NCBI GenBank assembly: GCA_907163375.1
Contig: CAJQUW010002095.1
Coordinates: 806,001-870,000 of the forward strand
From: Prostheceraeus crozeri
Lineage: Eukaryota > Platyhelminthes > Polycladida > Euryleptidae
Reading direction: 5' to 3'
Length of the DNA stretch: 64,000 bases
The translations under genes and the position numbers were made by a program. Below are positions 12,850 to 25,816 of the stretch, one piece after another. The notes under the pieces were generated by a model that was not told the origin of the DNA, made no database searches, and saw only the letters and a list, made by a program, of their open reading frames with translations. The first letter of the stretch is position 1. Every line of letters begins with the position of its first letter.

Positions 12850-15179
12850 TTATGATTGTTCATGTGATAGACTTATTCTACTTAAGATTTTTTCATTCCA
12901 AAGGATAAACTGCCCACACAGTTCTGATGTTTCATATTTGAAAAAAGTGCGGGTAGTATGTAAGACATACTAGAAATTAGATATTGCACCCAATGTTGGT
13001 AGAAAACATGTCCCATGGCGCGTCCCATATGACCATGAATCTGAGTAGGCTGTCACATTTCCACCCCATGTTTTAATGATCGAATAAGATGAACAGATAT
13101 AGACAATTTATCAATGTCATCTGAAGAAACTCCTTTTCTTTGACAATCACGTTTTCTGTGAGGAATTAAGGTGATCACACAGAACTATCTTTAAAAGGGT
13201 GATAGTATCATGCATCAGGAGATAGGATTAGAAAGAATATTTGCCCTGTAATTGAACATGGACAAGTTGCATCACTAGTATCACCTCAGCTTTAGAAGCA
13301 ATTAGTGTAATTTTACCATCTGGACGTCATCTCAACTCGGAAAGACACAATTTTACCATTCGAAACATTGCCATTATCTCGTGTGGGCGTTAATAGCTCG
13401 GATAAACGTCAATTTAAGAGCAATTGTGAACCGAACGACACCCGTCACGTTCTCATCTCGTGATGTCACATGTCTCTTTTATGAATACTGACGTCTGACT
13501 CCATTGTTGGTGTTGACAATTACGTAATGATATGATTGAATTGCTTTCCAATCGAGGTCAAAGAATGATTGACTTTAGGGTTGATGAACTATGGTTCATC
13601 AACTGTATGACATTACAAAATTATCAAATTCACTGATAATTACGAAATTGTTTCGTCAAATTATTTGAATCGTGAAATTTCAGACTAAGAATTGCTTGAT
13701 CCAATGTGTGTCAGCATCATAGGAGTAATGAACGGATAAGGAAATCGTCATTTATGGTTTCAATCCAGTATTCCTTAATTGTCTTGGTGCTGCCTGATCT
13801 ACTCGACATGTAAGTGATGTAGATATTTAACATCGATACATGCAGACTGCACTGCAATGCATTTCAGCGATACTCATCAACAAATCCAAATTCAACCATA
13901 AAGTGCTACGATTGGAAATACACCAGATAAGCAACCGAAATCGGTATAATATTCAAAGACAACTAACGTTATAGTCTATCATGCTCATTTCATTTGACAT
14001 TTAGGTCATTCTGACTGACAAGTTTCAGAAGAAGTACAAGTAAATGCCCATCGCACACATGCAGGAGTGTGGTATATTAAATCTGCGCACTTGAGTTCGA
14101 AATAGATGCATCTTCTATTTATCTACTACTGACAATGCAACCGCACGCACAATGATCAATTTTACGAGATTTTACCATTGATAGCTTGAAGAGAAGTTGG
14201 TTGTATATGCTGAACTTAATCAGTCTTGTCGGCATGGTAAATATCCTATTCTTCATGATCTAGAATCGATTCCATAAACCCAGATTATTCATAAATGCAG
14301 CAACGTAGATCAGATCTGATTGAAGGATTCGAGAGTAATCGATTTCTTATTGATATGAAACAAGGATAGTGGTCCCAAATTGTCTTGAAAGTTATTTTGA
14401 TGATCTCTGTCATTCATGCTTGCATGGTTCCTTAAAATTATCAATTTTGTGGAAAACTTTTCTTCATAACCAAAGATTGTTAAGCCCTTTATCCGGATAA
14501 TCAATAACCCGCGGTCAATGTGTTGTTTATTAGTCTTAACATGGCGAATACACGTAACCTGATGCTCATAAATCATGATAACGTTTTTTGATAGGAACAT
14601 GGCTTTTTACATGGCTATAAGAAATTCTGTTTTACCGTCCTCTCAACATCTGACTGCAGCGCAACCAAACGAATGTAATGGGTGGGTGGATGACTGTTAT
14701 TCGTCCTCCTAAATAATCTTAAATCTTGAAAAGGAATACGGATATGAAGCAACCAGAAAGTCAAGATGTAATAATCCTTTAAGAAGTTGACAGGATCAAA
14801 GCAGATTAAAAGATGCAGTTAGTAACTTTTGATCTGATCACTAGACCGGAACTGTTCCTCCACATGTCACTTGCTGTTTCTATCATGGAAGATTTTGGAT
14901 GAAAGGATAGGCGCCAATTCTAAGGTTGAGTATGATCCAACTCGTCCCTTCCGTAGGTCTGTGATATCTAATGTGTTAAAGCATTCGCTGGCCTATAGGT
15001 CAGGTGGCGCCAAAAGGAAAATTTCATGTGGTTCTGAAGGGGTTTGAAGCTCTCTGTTTTCCCTATTGCCTTCGATCCTGAACGAGAGACGAGAATGCCA
15101 TTCCACCTATTGATGAAGAGCAGGGAGAACGCTCATACTTGTGCGCGCACGCTCATGAGGATAGGGAAATAGGAAGAAG
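12850..15179. other. No gene recognised
   Basis: Non-coding AT-rich sequence. No splice-chained open frame or defined repeat seen. Confidence 0.55.
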
Positions 15180-15495
15180 GAGAAGCCGTCTGCTGTCTGT
15201 TCTACGCAGAATTCCCATTTCTTTCGTTGTCTGCCTTCGCTAGCGTGTGTCGCCTTTGTTCAAATTCATCAACAACAACTTCTTCGTTGCGATAGAAGCA
15301 GCTTACGGTAGTTGCACATCGATCGGAAGACACTCTTATCTTAACTGTCTTTGTTTCAATCTTTAAGACAAAGAATATTGAAATTGTATTATTGTGTTGA
15401 TAATTATCTTCCCAAATTCATCGCTAATTCGACACCATGTTTTGGATTAAAAAATCTGATTGAAGAAAATCAGTGACAGAGAACCTTTTGAAATG
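15180..15495 (+). promoter_or_regulatory. Possible upstream leader exon (weak)
   Basis: This patch is locally richer in CpG than its surroundings and ends in an ATG (15493-15495) directly followed by the donor-like GTGAGT. That layout would suit a 5' exon. However the ATG leaves phase 0, while the exon at 23000 needs phase 1; splicing directly would hit a stop after about 30 codons. An unseen exon would be needed between them. Confidence 0.15.
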
Positions 15496-17399
15496 GTGAG
15501 TTAATATTGTGATATCTAGGGCAGTGCATTGTGAACAGAAACTTCTCCCAGAAAAATCTCTATTTTAATCGGTTCGTGAATATGTGATTTGCAACTCTTA
15601 AAGTACTTTTTATTTTCTATGCATCATTTAAGCACTTTTATCACTGCATTTTTGAAACATGTTTAAAATCAATTATCTGATGAGCCGATAGAATTCGTAA
15701 TTAAACGCCTCCTGTGTTTATAAGACGATGGCGCACATGCGTTATACATCAACAACGCATTTATAATTTTGTGAACAGACCGGTTGAACAAATATTGACA
15801 TTGCAGCTATTTAGCAATTGACAGATTACTCTCCTATTGTTGAATACTGAGCGTTTATTAATGAGGAACGCTCGATGATCGAGAACAATCCAACATTAGC
15901 CTTTGTCACTGATATTCAATTTGGATTAGCATGATGAGAAAGTTTATTTTGCTGACATAATTTGAATATATAATTAGCTTTCACTGATGCATGTAAATGT
16001 ATTCCTGCTTTATACATGTAACGGTATATGAAATGAATAGGCTGCTTTCGATCGGTGAGCACTCGTTTTTCTTGAATTATTCATCTTCTTGCTGTTATTG
16101 ACTAATTCATCTGGCTTGCTGTTAATGTGAAATCAGTGTTCTCAAACTTTGTGGTTACGCCACCTGTTTAACTTCCATCGTCAATGTTAGGAGGAATGGA
16201 TGCATACCTTGCAGTTAAGCTTGACCCATCCAAGACTTCCGAGCAAGTAGCGAACACTCCATAGCAAGGCTGATCGACAGAGAATATCAATATATCACTG
16301 TTCAGAATGTCAGAATATCAGTATACTAATATATCACTGTTTCTCCATTGGAGATACTTGAGGCTTTTCAATCCAACCTATAAAAAAGAAATGCGACACG
16401 ATCTGGCAGACATGCAGTTTTGTGGTAGTCAAGAAGTGTACAATGTTGTGAAAATTTCGGGTATGACCTCTTGCTATCTCCTGGACAATGAAGTGTCCTC
16501 TTTACATTGCAAGATGAGTCGTAGAAAATAAGATTGCACCTTGAGATCTGAATTGAAGGGAATTCCCAAGATTTTCGGAGGTTGCTTGCGGCTTGTGTAT
16601 TACCCAGCTCGCCTCCGCATCACTGTGCTCCGCATGCAGTCTCCACGATGGCAACGAACCGCATTCCGTAATTGAAGTTGAAGCCTTGATATCGCATTCC
16701 ATGTTAGGTAGCTAACCATTTTCTCAGTTATTTTTCAAGACCCTAGGTTGCAATCTCACAATCCGGGTTTTTGGTTCCTGACTCGATTCGAACTCCGGAG
16801 ATAGAGTGAATAGGTAGATAAATAGTTTCCTAAGTGAGATGGGCCATCCATATCCTTCATTCTCTATGATTCTTCTGTCTGAGGGCAGAAGAGCGATTTT
16901 CATGATGATTGCTGATCCTATGTTGATCTGTAAAAATAGATGAATAATTGAAAGATCTATTTAGGTGGAATATCCATTTGGTTGAGAGGAAGTAATATGC
17001 AATTAACGATATCAGATGGATATTCATATTTCAGTTCCCATATTTCATCATTCACAAACATCTCTTCAGTCTTGAAATTATGCATCAACTTAAATAACAG
17101 AAAAAACAGTTTTCCGCTCAATGTTTCATGTTCCGACTGAATGTCAACACTGTAGCGCCACACAGTTGAGAGTCAAGACTTGAAACGTTCTGCAGAAAAT
17201 TGATTTTCCACTTATTGTCAGAAGTGCCTTTTATCATGATAGAGAATAACTCTTATATAAGCGAGAAACATCGATCACTAAGTTTTCGCCCTCATAAATT
17301 CTGTCTCATAACTTTTAAATTGCGATCTCATCACACTGCTGACAATGTCAGAAAAGTTCTGTGACCTAACACATAGCCACATCGCATTATGTTATTCCG

Positions 17400-17480
17400 A
17401 GAGGTGTTATAGCTCAGTGGTTAGCTTATGGGATCTCAAAACCAAATATCTTTGGTTCGATTCCTCCCATGATTCACATC
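17400..17480 (+). repeat. tRNA-derived SINE relic
   Basis: TAGCTCAGTGGTTAGC (17409-17424) is a classic box A and GGTTCGATTCC (17454-17464) a perfect box B, 30 bases apart. The expected 7-bp acceptor pairing is absent, so this is the head of a SINE rather than a functional tRNA. Confidence 0.65.
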
Positions 17481-17584
17481 TCTGTTGATCCATGTGAAAA
17501 GGCACCTCCCTAACATCGCATTGAGGAGCGATTAACACACAATGAGAACCAGGACAGTTTTCACACGTGACATAGTAGCATACA

Positions 17585-17725
17585 GTGAGAGCGGTAGTTC
17601 CTCGTCAGGCGGATAGATTCGAACCTTTGACCGTCTGCTCCCTCCTCCACATTGAAAGGCAACCGAACTTTCCTACCAAATCAGGAGGCAGATTTGCCAC
17701 TAGACCGCAAGAGTGTGGCACTAAA
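17585..17725 (-). repeat. tRNA-derived SINE relic, minus strand
   Basis: On the minus strand GGTCTAGTGGCAAATC (17691-17706) resembles box A and GGTTCGAATCT (17615-17625) box B. The roughly 65-base gap between the boxes is longer than in a tRNA, so this is a diverged or interrupted copy. The plus-strand open frame over it (17585-17803) is not a gene. Confidence 0.5.
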
Positions 17726-20700
17726 TCACATCACAATCTGAGACGCAGTTCGGGCCATCACTTCAACTTCACCTTCAATTTACACCGATCCTATATATTG
17801 TGAATAATCGTGAAATCACGGCAAAAGGAATTTTCTAATTATATTTTTTGCTTTGATGTCTCAGACATGATTTATACTTCAACTCAATTTCAGTAATATT
17901 GTATATTCCAGAGCATTGAAGGCAAGTTAATACACCCTAAATATGCAATTTAAACTTCCATAATCGGACAGCAGACTCGTCTTCAACGAAAATCCATAAA
18001 TTTGAATGCAGAAAAAAGGGTGCCGCAGCATCTCTCTGACTTTCCATTTCTTATGATAATTTGCAGCTTACACAAGTACATTCAACACGTGCTTCTAGAG
18101 CATTTTGTGAGTCACGCGTACTCTGCAGTTTATAATACGTACTTAGCTTTTTAGAAACATATTTAGCCTTCTCAGGGACTCACAGTTCAAGGTTGATTTT
18201 CTTAGGGTAATGAGTATTGCACATCACATAATCTATAATTAAACGTGTAACAAAGGAATACTCCTTCAATGATAACTCACATTATCTCCATGGCTATTCA
18301 ACTATTTATAGACTCATTATTGCTTTCATCAAATTAGCATTATTTTGCGCGACAATGTTCCAAAGACATAAAAGATTAGTGAGATGGCCGACTTACAAAC
18401 GAAGCAAAGCAGCATCCATCGGCATTGATTTTGGCAGTAGAAATGGGAACATCATTGTGGGTGGATCCCTTGACTCAGCTAGAGGTTTTGCGTTGTGTCT
18501 GACATGCATATTGTTCTAACTTCGTGGTTTATTTATATTTCAGCCACATGAATGTATCACGTGAAGAGTACGGTTTGCCTTTCATCTCACAATTAGCGCC
18601 AAGGAAGAGGCAGGTTATTTTTGGATAAAGAGCTCTTAACTAATAAGCATGACAAATGCATTTAGAGATGTCTATTTCCCATTTCTTTCTTCCAAATGTG
18701 TTTTTTTTCGTTTTTGAAGAATTTTTGGAGTACAAGGTAGACTACTAGTTGAGAAGATATCTACAACGTATTTCGATGTGTTTTTCATGCTTTATGACAT
18801 CAGCCCAGTGCGGCATTAAAAATTAAGCAGCAGCACAATTTTTTTAAAATCAAGTTTGATAAAATTGTTGAAGGAGTGTGTTTTCTTAAAGCAATTTTTT
18901 AAAGAATCAAGTTATAAAACCTTTCATTTTGCTGTAGACCAAACACATATCCTATCTAATGTCACTCACAACAAATGAGTAGCTTCAGTTGAAAGGAATT
19001 CTTAGTTAAACACGCGAGCACTCAAATACAATTTCACGTGTTTTCATTTGCAAATTGGAGCTACTCGATTAATTGTTTCGTCGATTTTTCTTGAACTTGA
19101 ATATCTAATATTTGGAAATGTTCCCTCAATTTCTTTAAGACTTCTGCATGCAAGATCGGGAAAAGTCAATGTATGACTAGCATCAATGTTGTGTAATATT
19201 TTTTACAAAAATGCTTATTAGGCAAGCTTCCGGGCTCCGAATGCAAACAATGTTGATTGCAATTTAGCCTATCTTTTCTACTCCAGCTTTTCTTACCAAG
19301 AAATATCGAAGTCACGTGGCGAATTAGAACACTTTCATTTTCCAATCATCAGTATTTATATAAAACTTGTTTATCCGTGTAGATGTGAATTTTAGAGATT
19401 TGTCTGCTAATGCCGTCCACCTCCTGATTGCCTCTTAAACACGGTCAGCTAGAAATGTGTGACTCATCTGTTCTGAACATGAATGCGATTACAACTCTCA
19501 TGTTAAGCACGCACAGCCATTATTGCTTGTCGGAAACAGTGAACGAAATCGTTATTTTTATGAATAGAAGGAGAATATATATTTTTGGAGGGAATTGTAG
19601 ACATACTATTCTCTTCATAGTAGAACATTGGGATTGAACTTCAGCTGAAGGCACGCACTGGGTCGGATTTTACAGATATCGATTCTTTTAGAATCTCAGG
19701 CTTTTTTCTTCGCTTGTTCCTTATTTCACGTGATTTCTCGGTCTCTTCTGCATGTCATACAATGTGCATGTATTTGGAATGATGCTTTAACGTATCTACA
19801 AAATAAAGAAAACTTCGAATGCATTTAGTGTGTGCCGCAATCATGCAGATCTCTTCGTACACGTCCAATTATAAACGCAATTACAATTGCTCATTCTACA
19901 CTGCTCAGTCCAAAGCAAGCCATGGAGCATGCATTAAATGCAATTACGAAAATCGAGAATATAGCATTGTATAAATTGAATAGCGGCGTTGATTGATTGA
20001 GTCCGGCCAAAATCTAAGACTTCCTACGAACTCTCAGTCCGACGCCGGCTCCGTAGGTTTATTAAAACAATTATTGTCATCAATCAAAATGTTTATTAAT
20101 GTGTGTGTTCAACAGCTCATTGAACCGGTAAGGTGATTTCAAAGGTTATTAGATAGAAGTAGATGTAATTGATAGCGGAAATGCAATTAACAATCAATTG
20201 TCATGTTCTTCACTGTCGGTCACTTCATTTGGGTAGAATCTCAATTTTGACAGCGAAGTCGAATGGTTTGTAATTGTGTTCAGCTCAATCAGTTGTGATG
20301 TAGTAATCGATATTTAATTAATGTGCATCATATATTTCGAATAAGAATGATAATCTAAGTCTCCATTTACATCTTGTATTATCGCTTATCTTTATTTCAC
20401 GTTGTTACATCTGGTGCAAAACTGTTGAAATAGTCGACTACGATCAGTGAGCTTGTTCAACACCATCTCGCTGAACCAGTACATGTTTACTTTTTACAAC
20501 ACGCTGCACTTTAAGAAGTTTGCGACATCCGCCTGTTGAAAAGCAGTGATGAGCTAATCTACCATCAGGATCACTGAATGAGTCAGTGCTGTGATGTACG
20601 ATTGAAATAGTTGGCGCAAGAATCGATCATATGTCAACGCTGCCGATCAGCTTCTCTTAAGCCTCAATCACAATTTCTATCGGGTGTTCGGTAGCGCATA

Positions 20701-20779
20701 TAGACATTGATGAAAATATTTGGAAAGGATTGAGGTTGGAAAGTATCGTATGAACCGACAGAATACTTACACAGGGAAC
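17726..20779. other. No gene recognised
   Basis: AT-rich non-coding sequence, presumably intron or upstream sequence of the NAV gene. Confidence 0.5.
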
Positions 20780-20869
20780 GCCAATGTTAATGAAAAAATG
20801 CGTCAAAGTCGTCGACACGCACTATCAACCGCCACAACTTGGTGACTCATCGGTATCAACTTCTACAGC

Positions 20870-21170
20870 AACTCTTTCTATCTTCCTACTGCAATCGCCA
20901 TTCGTGTTCGCGCGTTCTCGCTGTTGTGACAGTGCACATATTCGCTCTCGTCACTTCACCCGTGTTTGCTTCGGCGTGTGTGGTATTCACATGTGGATCT
21001 TACAGTGCACATCCGACTTGGCCGATCTCATCAGCTCTCCCATATGACCCTGCTCTTGCCTCGGTATGTGTATCTTCGCGTTCGCGACACCGCGTGCTGC
21101 TGTGCTGATGTTTGATCGTTGGAAGTTGTTTGCATATGTAGCGAGTTTCATGTGAAGATGACCGCGGTAA
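20870..21170. promoter_or_regulatory. CpG-richer patch 2 kb upstream of the large NAV exon
   Basis: The stretch is clearly richer in CpG than the flanks, with overlapping open frames in two plus frames (20784-21047, 20839-21108) and a donor-like GTAAGA at 21166 just after an ATG at 21157. No frame leaves the phase 1 needed by the exon at 23000, and the peptides have no recognisable domain. It could be a promoter or 5' leader of a shorter NAV isoform, or a repeat remnant. Confidence 0.2.
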
Positions 21171-22999
21171 GAAGAGAAAAGTGAGATGAGAGTTGACACT
21201 TCCAGGATCATAAGAAAGTCTCTCTCAAAGTCCAGGATAGGTTGATAGATGATGTGCTTACTGCATTTTTCTGAGTTCAGCTTAGGCTTTCACTACTTGC
21301 CAATTATAAACATTGTGACTTATTGACTCATGTAATATACATTGATTATAAACCACGTGACATTGATTGTTAGGTTTTCTTATTTATTTAGGTTCTAAAT
21401 CCTTGTCCTTCGGCAAGAGACTGACCGGTGACTTGAAAGATTATGTGATCAAAATGAAGTGCTGATTTTCGTTTGAAGGGTTTCTTCGAGAGTTCTTACT
21501 TACACTAACCATAAGATTAAGTTGTAGATGTATAAAGTTTCTCCCACTAACATTTGTTGGTTGTGACTATAGCAATGATCAACGCAATTAAACTACACTT
21601 ACTCGGGATCTTCCGGATGCTTCAAGCTTCGTTTGCATGCCATCTCAAAGAAGTGTCTAGTTAATGCTGTAACTTATAAACTGCAGTTATTATAACTAAA
21701 CTATACTAGACGTACAATGCAATTCCTATACAGAGCGGAGAAGCATTCACTCCAGCTCATGAATATGTATTTGTTAAGAGCGTAAGCAATGACATTTGAA
21801 ACTGGTCAAAATAGACGAATCACGAACTGAGAAAGCAGGTCGAAAGGGTCATTAGCGTTCTTTGTCCCGTAGTAACATACACGTTGAAACCCGAAATGAC
21901 AATTACTTCAACACGACAGTTCAAAAAAATTGTATTATAACTTAACTATTGCTCGTGCTACTCATGCGCGATAATCAGTGACTAGTATGGTTGAATATGA
22001 AAAAAGATAAAAGTATGGTCTTCTTAAAATGCAACTAAATCTCTCACTTGAAAGATTATTGTACCAGCCGCAATCTATGAGAGTCGCCGACGTATTGATA
22101 AGCATTTTTTTCCATTGATTAAATATTGTTTTTATTGATAATGGGAATTTAAAAATTCGGTAATAATTATTTTAGAATGCTTCGCCAGATATCCGCATGA
22201 TCTCATGCAAAGGTATAAGGCGAAGTTGGTTCGCTTAATGTGTAATTATATGAGGACATCTCAGTGTATTGAATTATGCAATACATTAAACAAAAATTTC
22301 AGCGTTCGACTGCACCTCTATTTGGTTCTGTAGATTTCATCGTTCCCATAATGTATCACGTCATTTTATGCAGACTGCGAAGTTCACAGATTTTGATTGT
22401 TTGCATTTTCTGAAAATATGATATTGGGACTTCATTAGCCAGATATAAAGTTAAAAAAACTTTTTGATTAGAGTTGATTCGATGCCTGCGAAAACTGGAT
22501 TTGCTTACTATGAGATTAATTATGTCCTTCCGAATATCAAATGAATATCAATCCTAACTCTTGAAGATGTCCAGAATATGTTTGCAGGTCTATCAACGTG
22601 AAAATGTAATCTGATATAATAGTTTAAGTGAAGCATAAACATGAATAATGAGTGAAGATATAGTTCCGCTGTTTCTCTGTGCGGATGAATAGAAAAGGAC
22701 TCGTCAACGATCATTGTTTGCCAACTTTTGGCAATTGATCAAGCCATGTGTAGCGACTATTCACTACCCATCCCTCGTGTTGCCGTTAATAGGACCGGTC
22801 TGTCTCCATTCTCTTTGTCTCTTGTTCATTATTGCAATTGACAACTGAATAGAGATAATGGATCCTCCTGCCCATTGTGTTCCGGAAACACTCCACTGAT
22901 ATGAAGTATTCCTCACTTGATAATATTGTACACATGACCTACTTGACACGAGATTCGTCACGCCATAGGTCTAACGCTCGCGCATTCTCTGTATTGCAG
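21171..22999. other. Intron sequence ending at the acceptor of the large NAV exon
   Basis: No coding sequence found. It ends with the acceptor tctgtattgcag immediately before 23000. Confidence 0.6.
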
Positions 23000-25757
23000 G
23001 TTCTAGTTCGCGGCCTCATTCGACCAAGTCGTCGACGACTATCTCACACTGTTCCTCGCGTTCTACGTCTCCCAGCAGCTCTGTGAGTGGATCGAGTGGC
23101 ATTCCGTTGCCTACTACTCGTCTTGCGTCTCGATCTGCGGAACGTGCTCGTCAGCTATCAGCCCACGCTTCCTCCGCAGGATCCTTAACGTCCTCGACTT
23201 CGGCCTCAACCACAGCTACTCGAAGCACTTTTTCTGCCAAGTCCTCAGCCCTTCCAACATCTTCATTGGCCAAGTTATCGTGTCCTTCATCACCTGTGGT
23301 ATCTGCATCCTCGTCTCCTGCCCCAGAACCCGCGCTACCAGACTCCGCTAATAACAACGACAGTCAGACTTCGATGCTAGACAAGCTGAAGTTCTTCAAG
23401 AGTGATAAATCGGGCAAAAATGGCAGCTCCTCAGCTGCTGCCGTTTGCCCGCCTGCTGATCCTAGATCATCGTCCACCTCCTCATCCTCTCGCCGAAGTT
23501 CGGGACCAAAACCGACCCGCACCGGCGCGCTTCCAGTTCCCACTGTCGATGGGATCCCTGTTGCCTTCCCGTACGCCACTCCGCACATGACATACGCTGG
23601 CCTACAGAATTATGGCGGAGCAGGTGTGGCTGGAGGAGTTCCAGGAGGCTCTGGGATCCCTGGAGTGGTCCCTGTCAATTCAGCCATCTCAGGTGTCCAA
23701 GGAGGTGTTCCAGTTAGTGTGGCACAGCCGGCAGTTGCACAAATGTATCCTCAGGACATGCAAGATCGCCGACATCATCACCATATGTCCCGCGCTGATT
23801 CCAGAACTCTACTTCATCAGCAGCAACAACAGCAACAGCAACAACAACAGCAGCAGCAACAGCAACAGTTCAGTTCGATCCCACGGCATGCCTCGCGCTC
23901 TTCGTCGTCTTCCACCCATCACAGGGCCTCCTCAACGTCTCGGACGCACTTGCCTCTGCATCCTCAACAATTCGCAGCCCCTCCAGCTGCTCAGACAGCG
24001 ATCCCGAAGCCGGGCACTCCTCAACACAGTCACGGGAGCATGACCCGAAAGTCCTCGCGCTCAGATGTTCGATCTGAAGTTCCCCGCAGCATAACTGTCG
24101 CGAATCCTGCATATCAGCATCACCACCGGTCACAACCGGCAGCATCGAAACCCACAACTATGATCCCGTCACCTTCCTCGCAATATCCTGAGGCCCCCAC
24201 TCATCGCTCCGCTTCCAAAACGTCACTAGTGCCTCAGGATACTTCACAGCCTCCTCCTTTGCCTCCTCAGCGTTCCTCTGCCTCTAAACCGCATCATCAT
24301 CATGTAGTGCCGCCTCCGACTTCACAAATGCATGACCCCAAGAGTCGTGTCATGTCCAGCGTACCGTATCCACGTGGTATCAGTGCTCCTGCCTCTCCCA
24401 CCCCAAATCCACAGCCCGAAGGGGCCACGGTTATTACCAACGAACACAGTGGAAAGAAATCCGCTTCCACACAACATAAGGCATCAGTGGGCACGCAAAG
24501 CAGTAAACACGATCGACAGAAAGCGAAGGAACTTTTCAATGCGCTTAAACAAAGTGACAGAGGGCGTAGTACAAGCAGTAAGTCTTCACACAAATCTAGT
24601 GGAGATCCTGCTTCAATGCAGCAACAACAACAGCAACTTCTGCAGCAGCAACTGATACAGCAACAATTACAGAAGCAACAGCATCAGCAACAAATTGATC
24701 AACAGCAGCAAGATCCTCAGCAACAGAATGCCTCACAGCGACATCAAGCGCATATGCAGCAGTACCTACAGCGACAGCAGCAATTACAACAGATGCAACA
24801 GCAACAACAACAAATTCAACAGCAGCAACAACAAATTCAGCAACAACAACAACAACAGCAACATGACCAACTTCAGCAGCAACAACAGCGGGAGCAAGCT
24901 CACCAGCAGCTTAAGCAACGTGAGCAGCAACGAGATCAGCTTCAACAGTTGCAGCATCATCAGCAGCAACAAAGAGAGCATCAATATCAACAGCAACAGC
25001 AACAACAACAGCAACAGCAACAACAACATTCCCAGCGTCAAACTTCGGAAACTGCGACTCAGTCTCCAAAGCCACCGCCACGGCATCAATCACAGCAACA
25101 GCATAGCCGCAATCAACAGCAACCGAATCTTCACCAACAACTTCATCAACAACAAGTGCAACAGAAGCAACATCAAGAGCAGCAGCAGCCAATGAGAGAG
25201 AACAATTCTGAAACTACTCAACATATCGATTCCATGCAGAACTCTGCGCCCGGTCCTTCTTCCTCTAATGACAGCAATGCCCCATCTCCAACTTCGATGC
25301 AGAAAATGTCAAAATCGGTGGATGAATCTGTGAGTGGGGGTCTTATGGGCGTCAAATCAATGCAACCGCTGGCCGGACGAGGCAGCACGCCATACAGTTA
25401 CCTCAAACTCCTTTCTTCCGCCTCAAAGGCTTATACTCAGGTCGCCAGTCAGTCAAGTCGCCTCAACGTCAACCGACTGCTCTACGATCCCACAAAATTG
25501 GCAGCCGGCAAACGGGCTCCATCTCAGGGTGCTGTTGTCGATGCTTACCTGTCAGATGCGGAGTCGTTTGATGCATCTGGTTATCTCTCAGACGGTGATA
25601 TGTTGAAGAATAGTGGCTATGCTTCCGACTGCAGTGGCTACATGAGCGAAGGTGGTATCAGTATGTACGCCAAGAAGATGCAACAGAGATTCCGAGAAGG
25701 AATGCAAGCTGTGCAAGAATCTTTACAAAAAACGAAGGTTATCGATTCGGATCAAAG
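23000..25757 (+). CDS. NAV: NAV exon: large Ser/Gln-rich internal exon with SxIP and conserved Asp/Ser/Tyr block
   Basis: The exon follows an acceptor (tctgtattgcag, AG at 22998-22999) and ends before GTGAGT at 25758. It enters in phase 1 and leaves in phase 2. The frame is open from the acceptor; no true start codon is needed, and the first start-like codon at 23083 is GTG, read here as Val. Order of segments: Ser/Thr-rich basic start; SMLDKLKFFKSDKSGK (23368-23415), like the NAV 'SMLxKxKxF' motif; Gly/Val/Pro-rich stretch; a polyGln run (about 23815-23868); Ser/Arg/Pro-rich part with PPPLPPQR (24250-24273); a very Gln-rich region (about 24616-25195) coded by mixed CAA/CAG; then the conserved end with SDAESFDASGYLSDGD, SGYMSEGG and MYAKKMQQRFREGM (25552-25704), matching the NAV DGYLSDGD/SGYMTDGG block. 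SxIP-type motifs (23095, 23650, 23872) could bind EB proteins. At 2,758 nt the exon is unusually long. Confidence 0.93.
24616..25195 (+). repeat. NAV: Polyglutamine-coding low-complexity tract (CAA/CAG mixed)
   Basis: About 190 codons of the large NAV exon are mostly Gln, broken by His, Leu, Ile, Asp, Arg and Glu. CAA and CAG alternate irregularly, so the tract is not a pure CAG repeat. A shorter polyGln run lies at about 23815-23868. The long open frames in other readings (Asn/Ser-rich plus, Leu-rich minus) are by-products. Confidence 0.9.
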
Positions 25758-25816
25758 GTGAGTCATGTTCCTTCATTTGAGTCCGCTTTTTAGCTTGTTT
25801 TCTAATATTTGAAGCA

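Noticed and set aside
15493-15501. ATG|GTGAGT as first NAV exon
   Set aside because: Phase 0 does not fit the phase 1 entry of the exon at 23000; direct splicing gives a stop soon after.
17400-17480. Functional tRNA gene
   Set aside because: Boxes A and B are good but no acceptor stem closes, as for the other tRNA-like sites in the window.
23083-23085. Start of translation at 23083
   Set aside because: The codon is GTG, the frame is open upstream to a good acceptor at 22999, and the exon is internal to a NAV-type protein.
24695-25195. Asn/Ser-rich plus-strand and Leu- or Val/Ala-rich minus-strand open frames over the polyGln region
   Set aside because: They are other readings of the CAA/CAG tract; the Gln frame continues into conserved NAV sequence and has proper splice borders.
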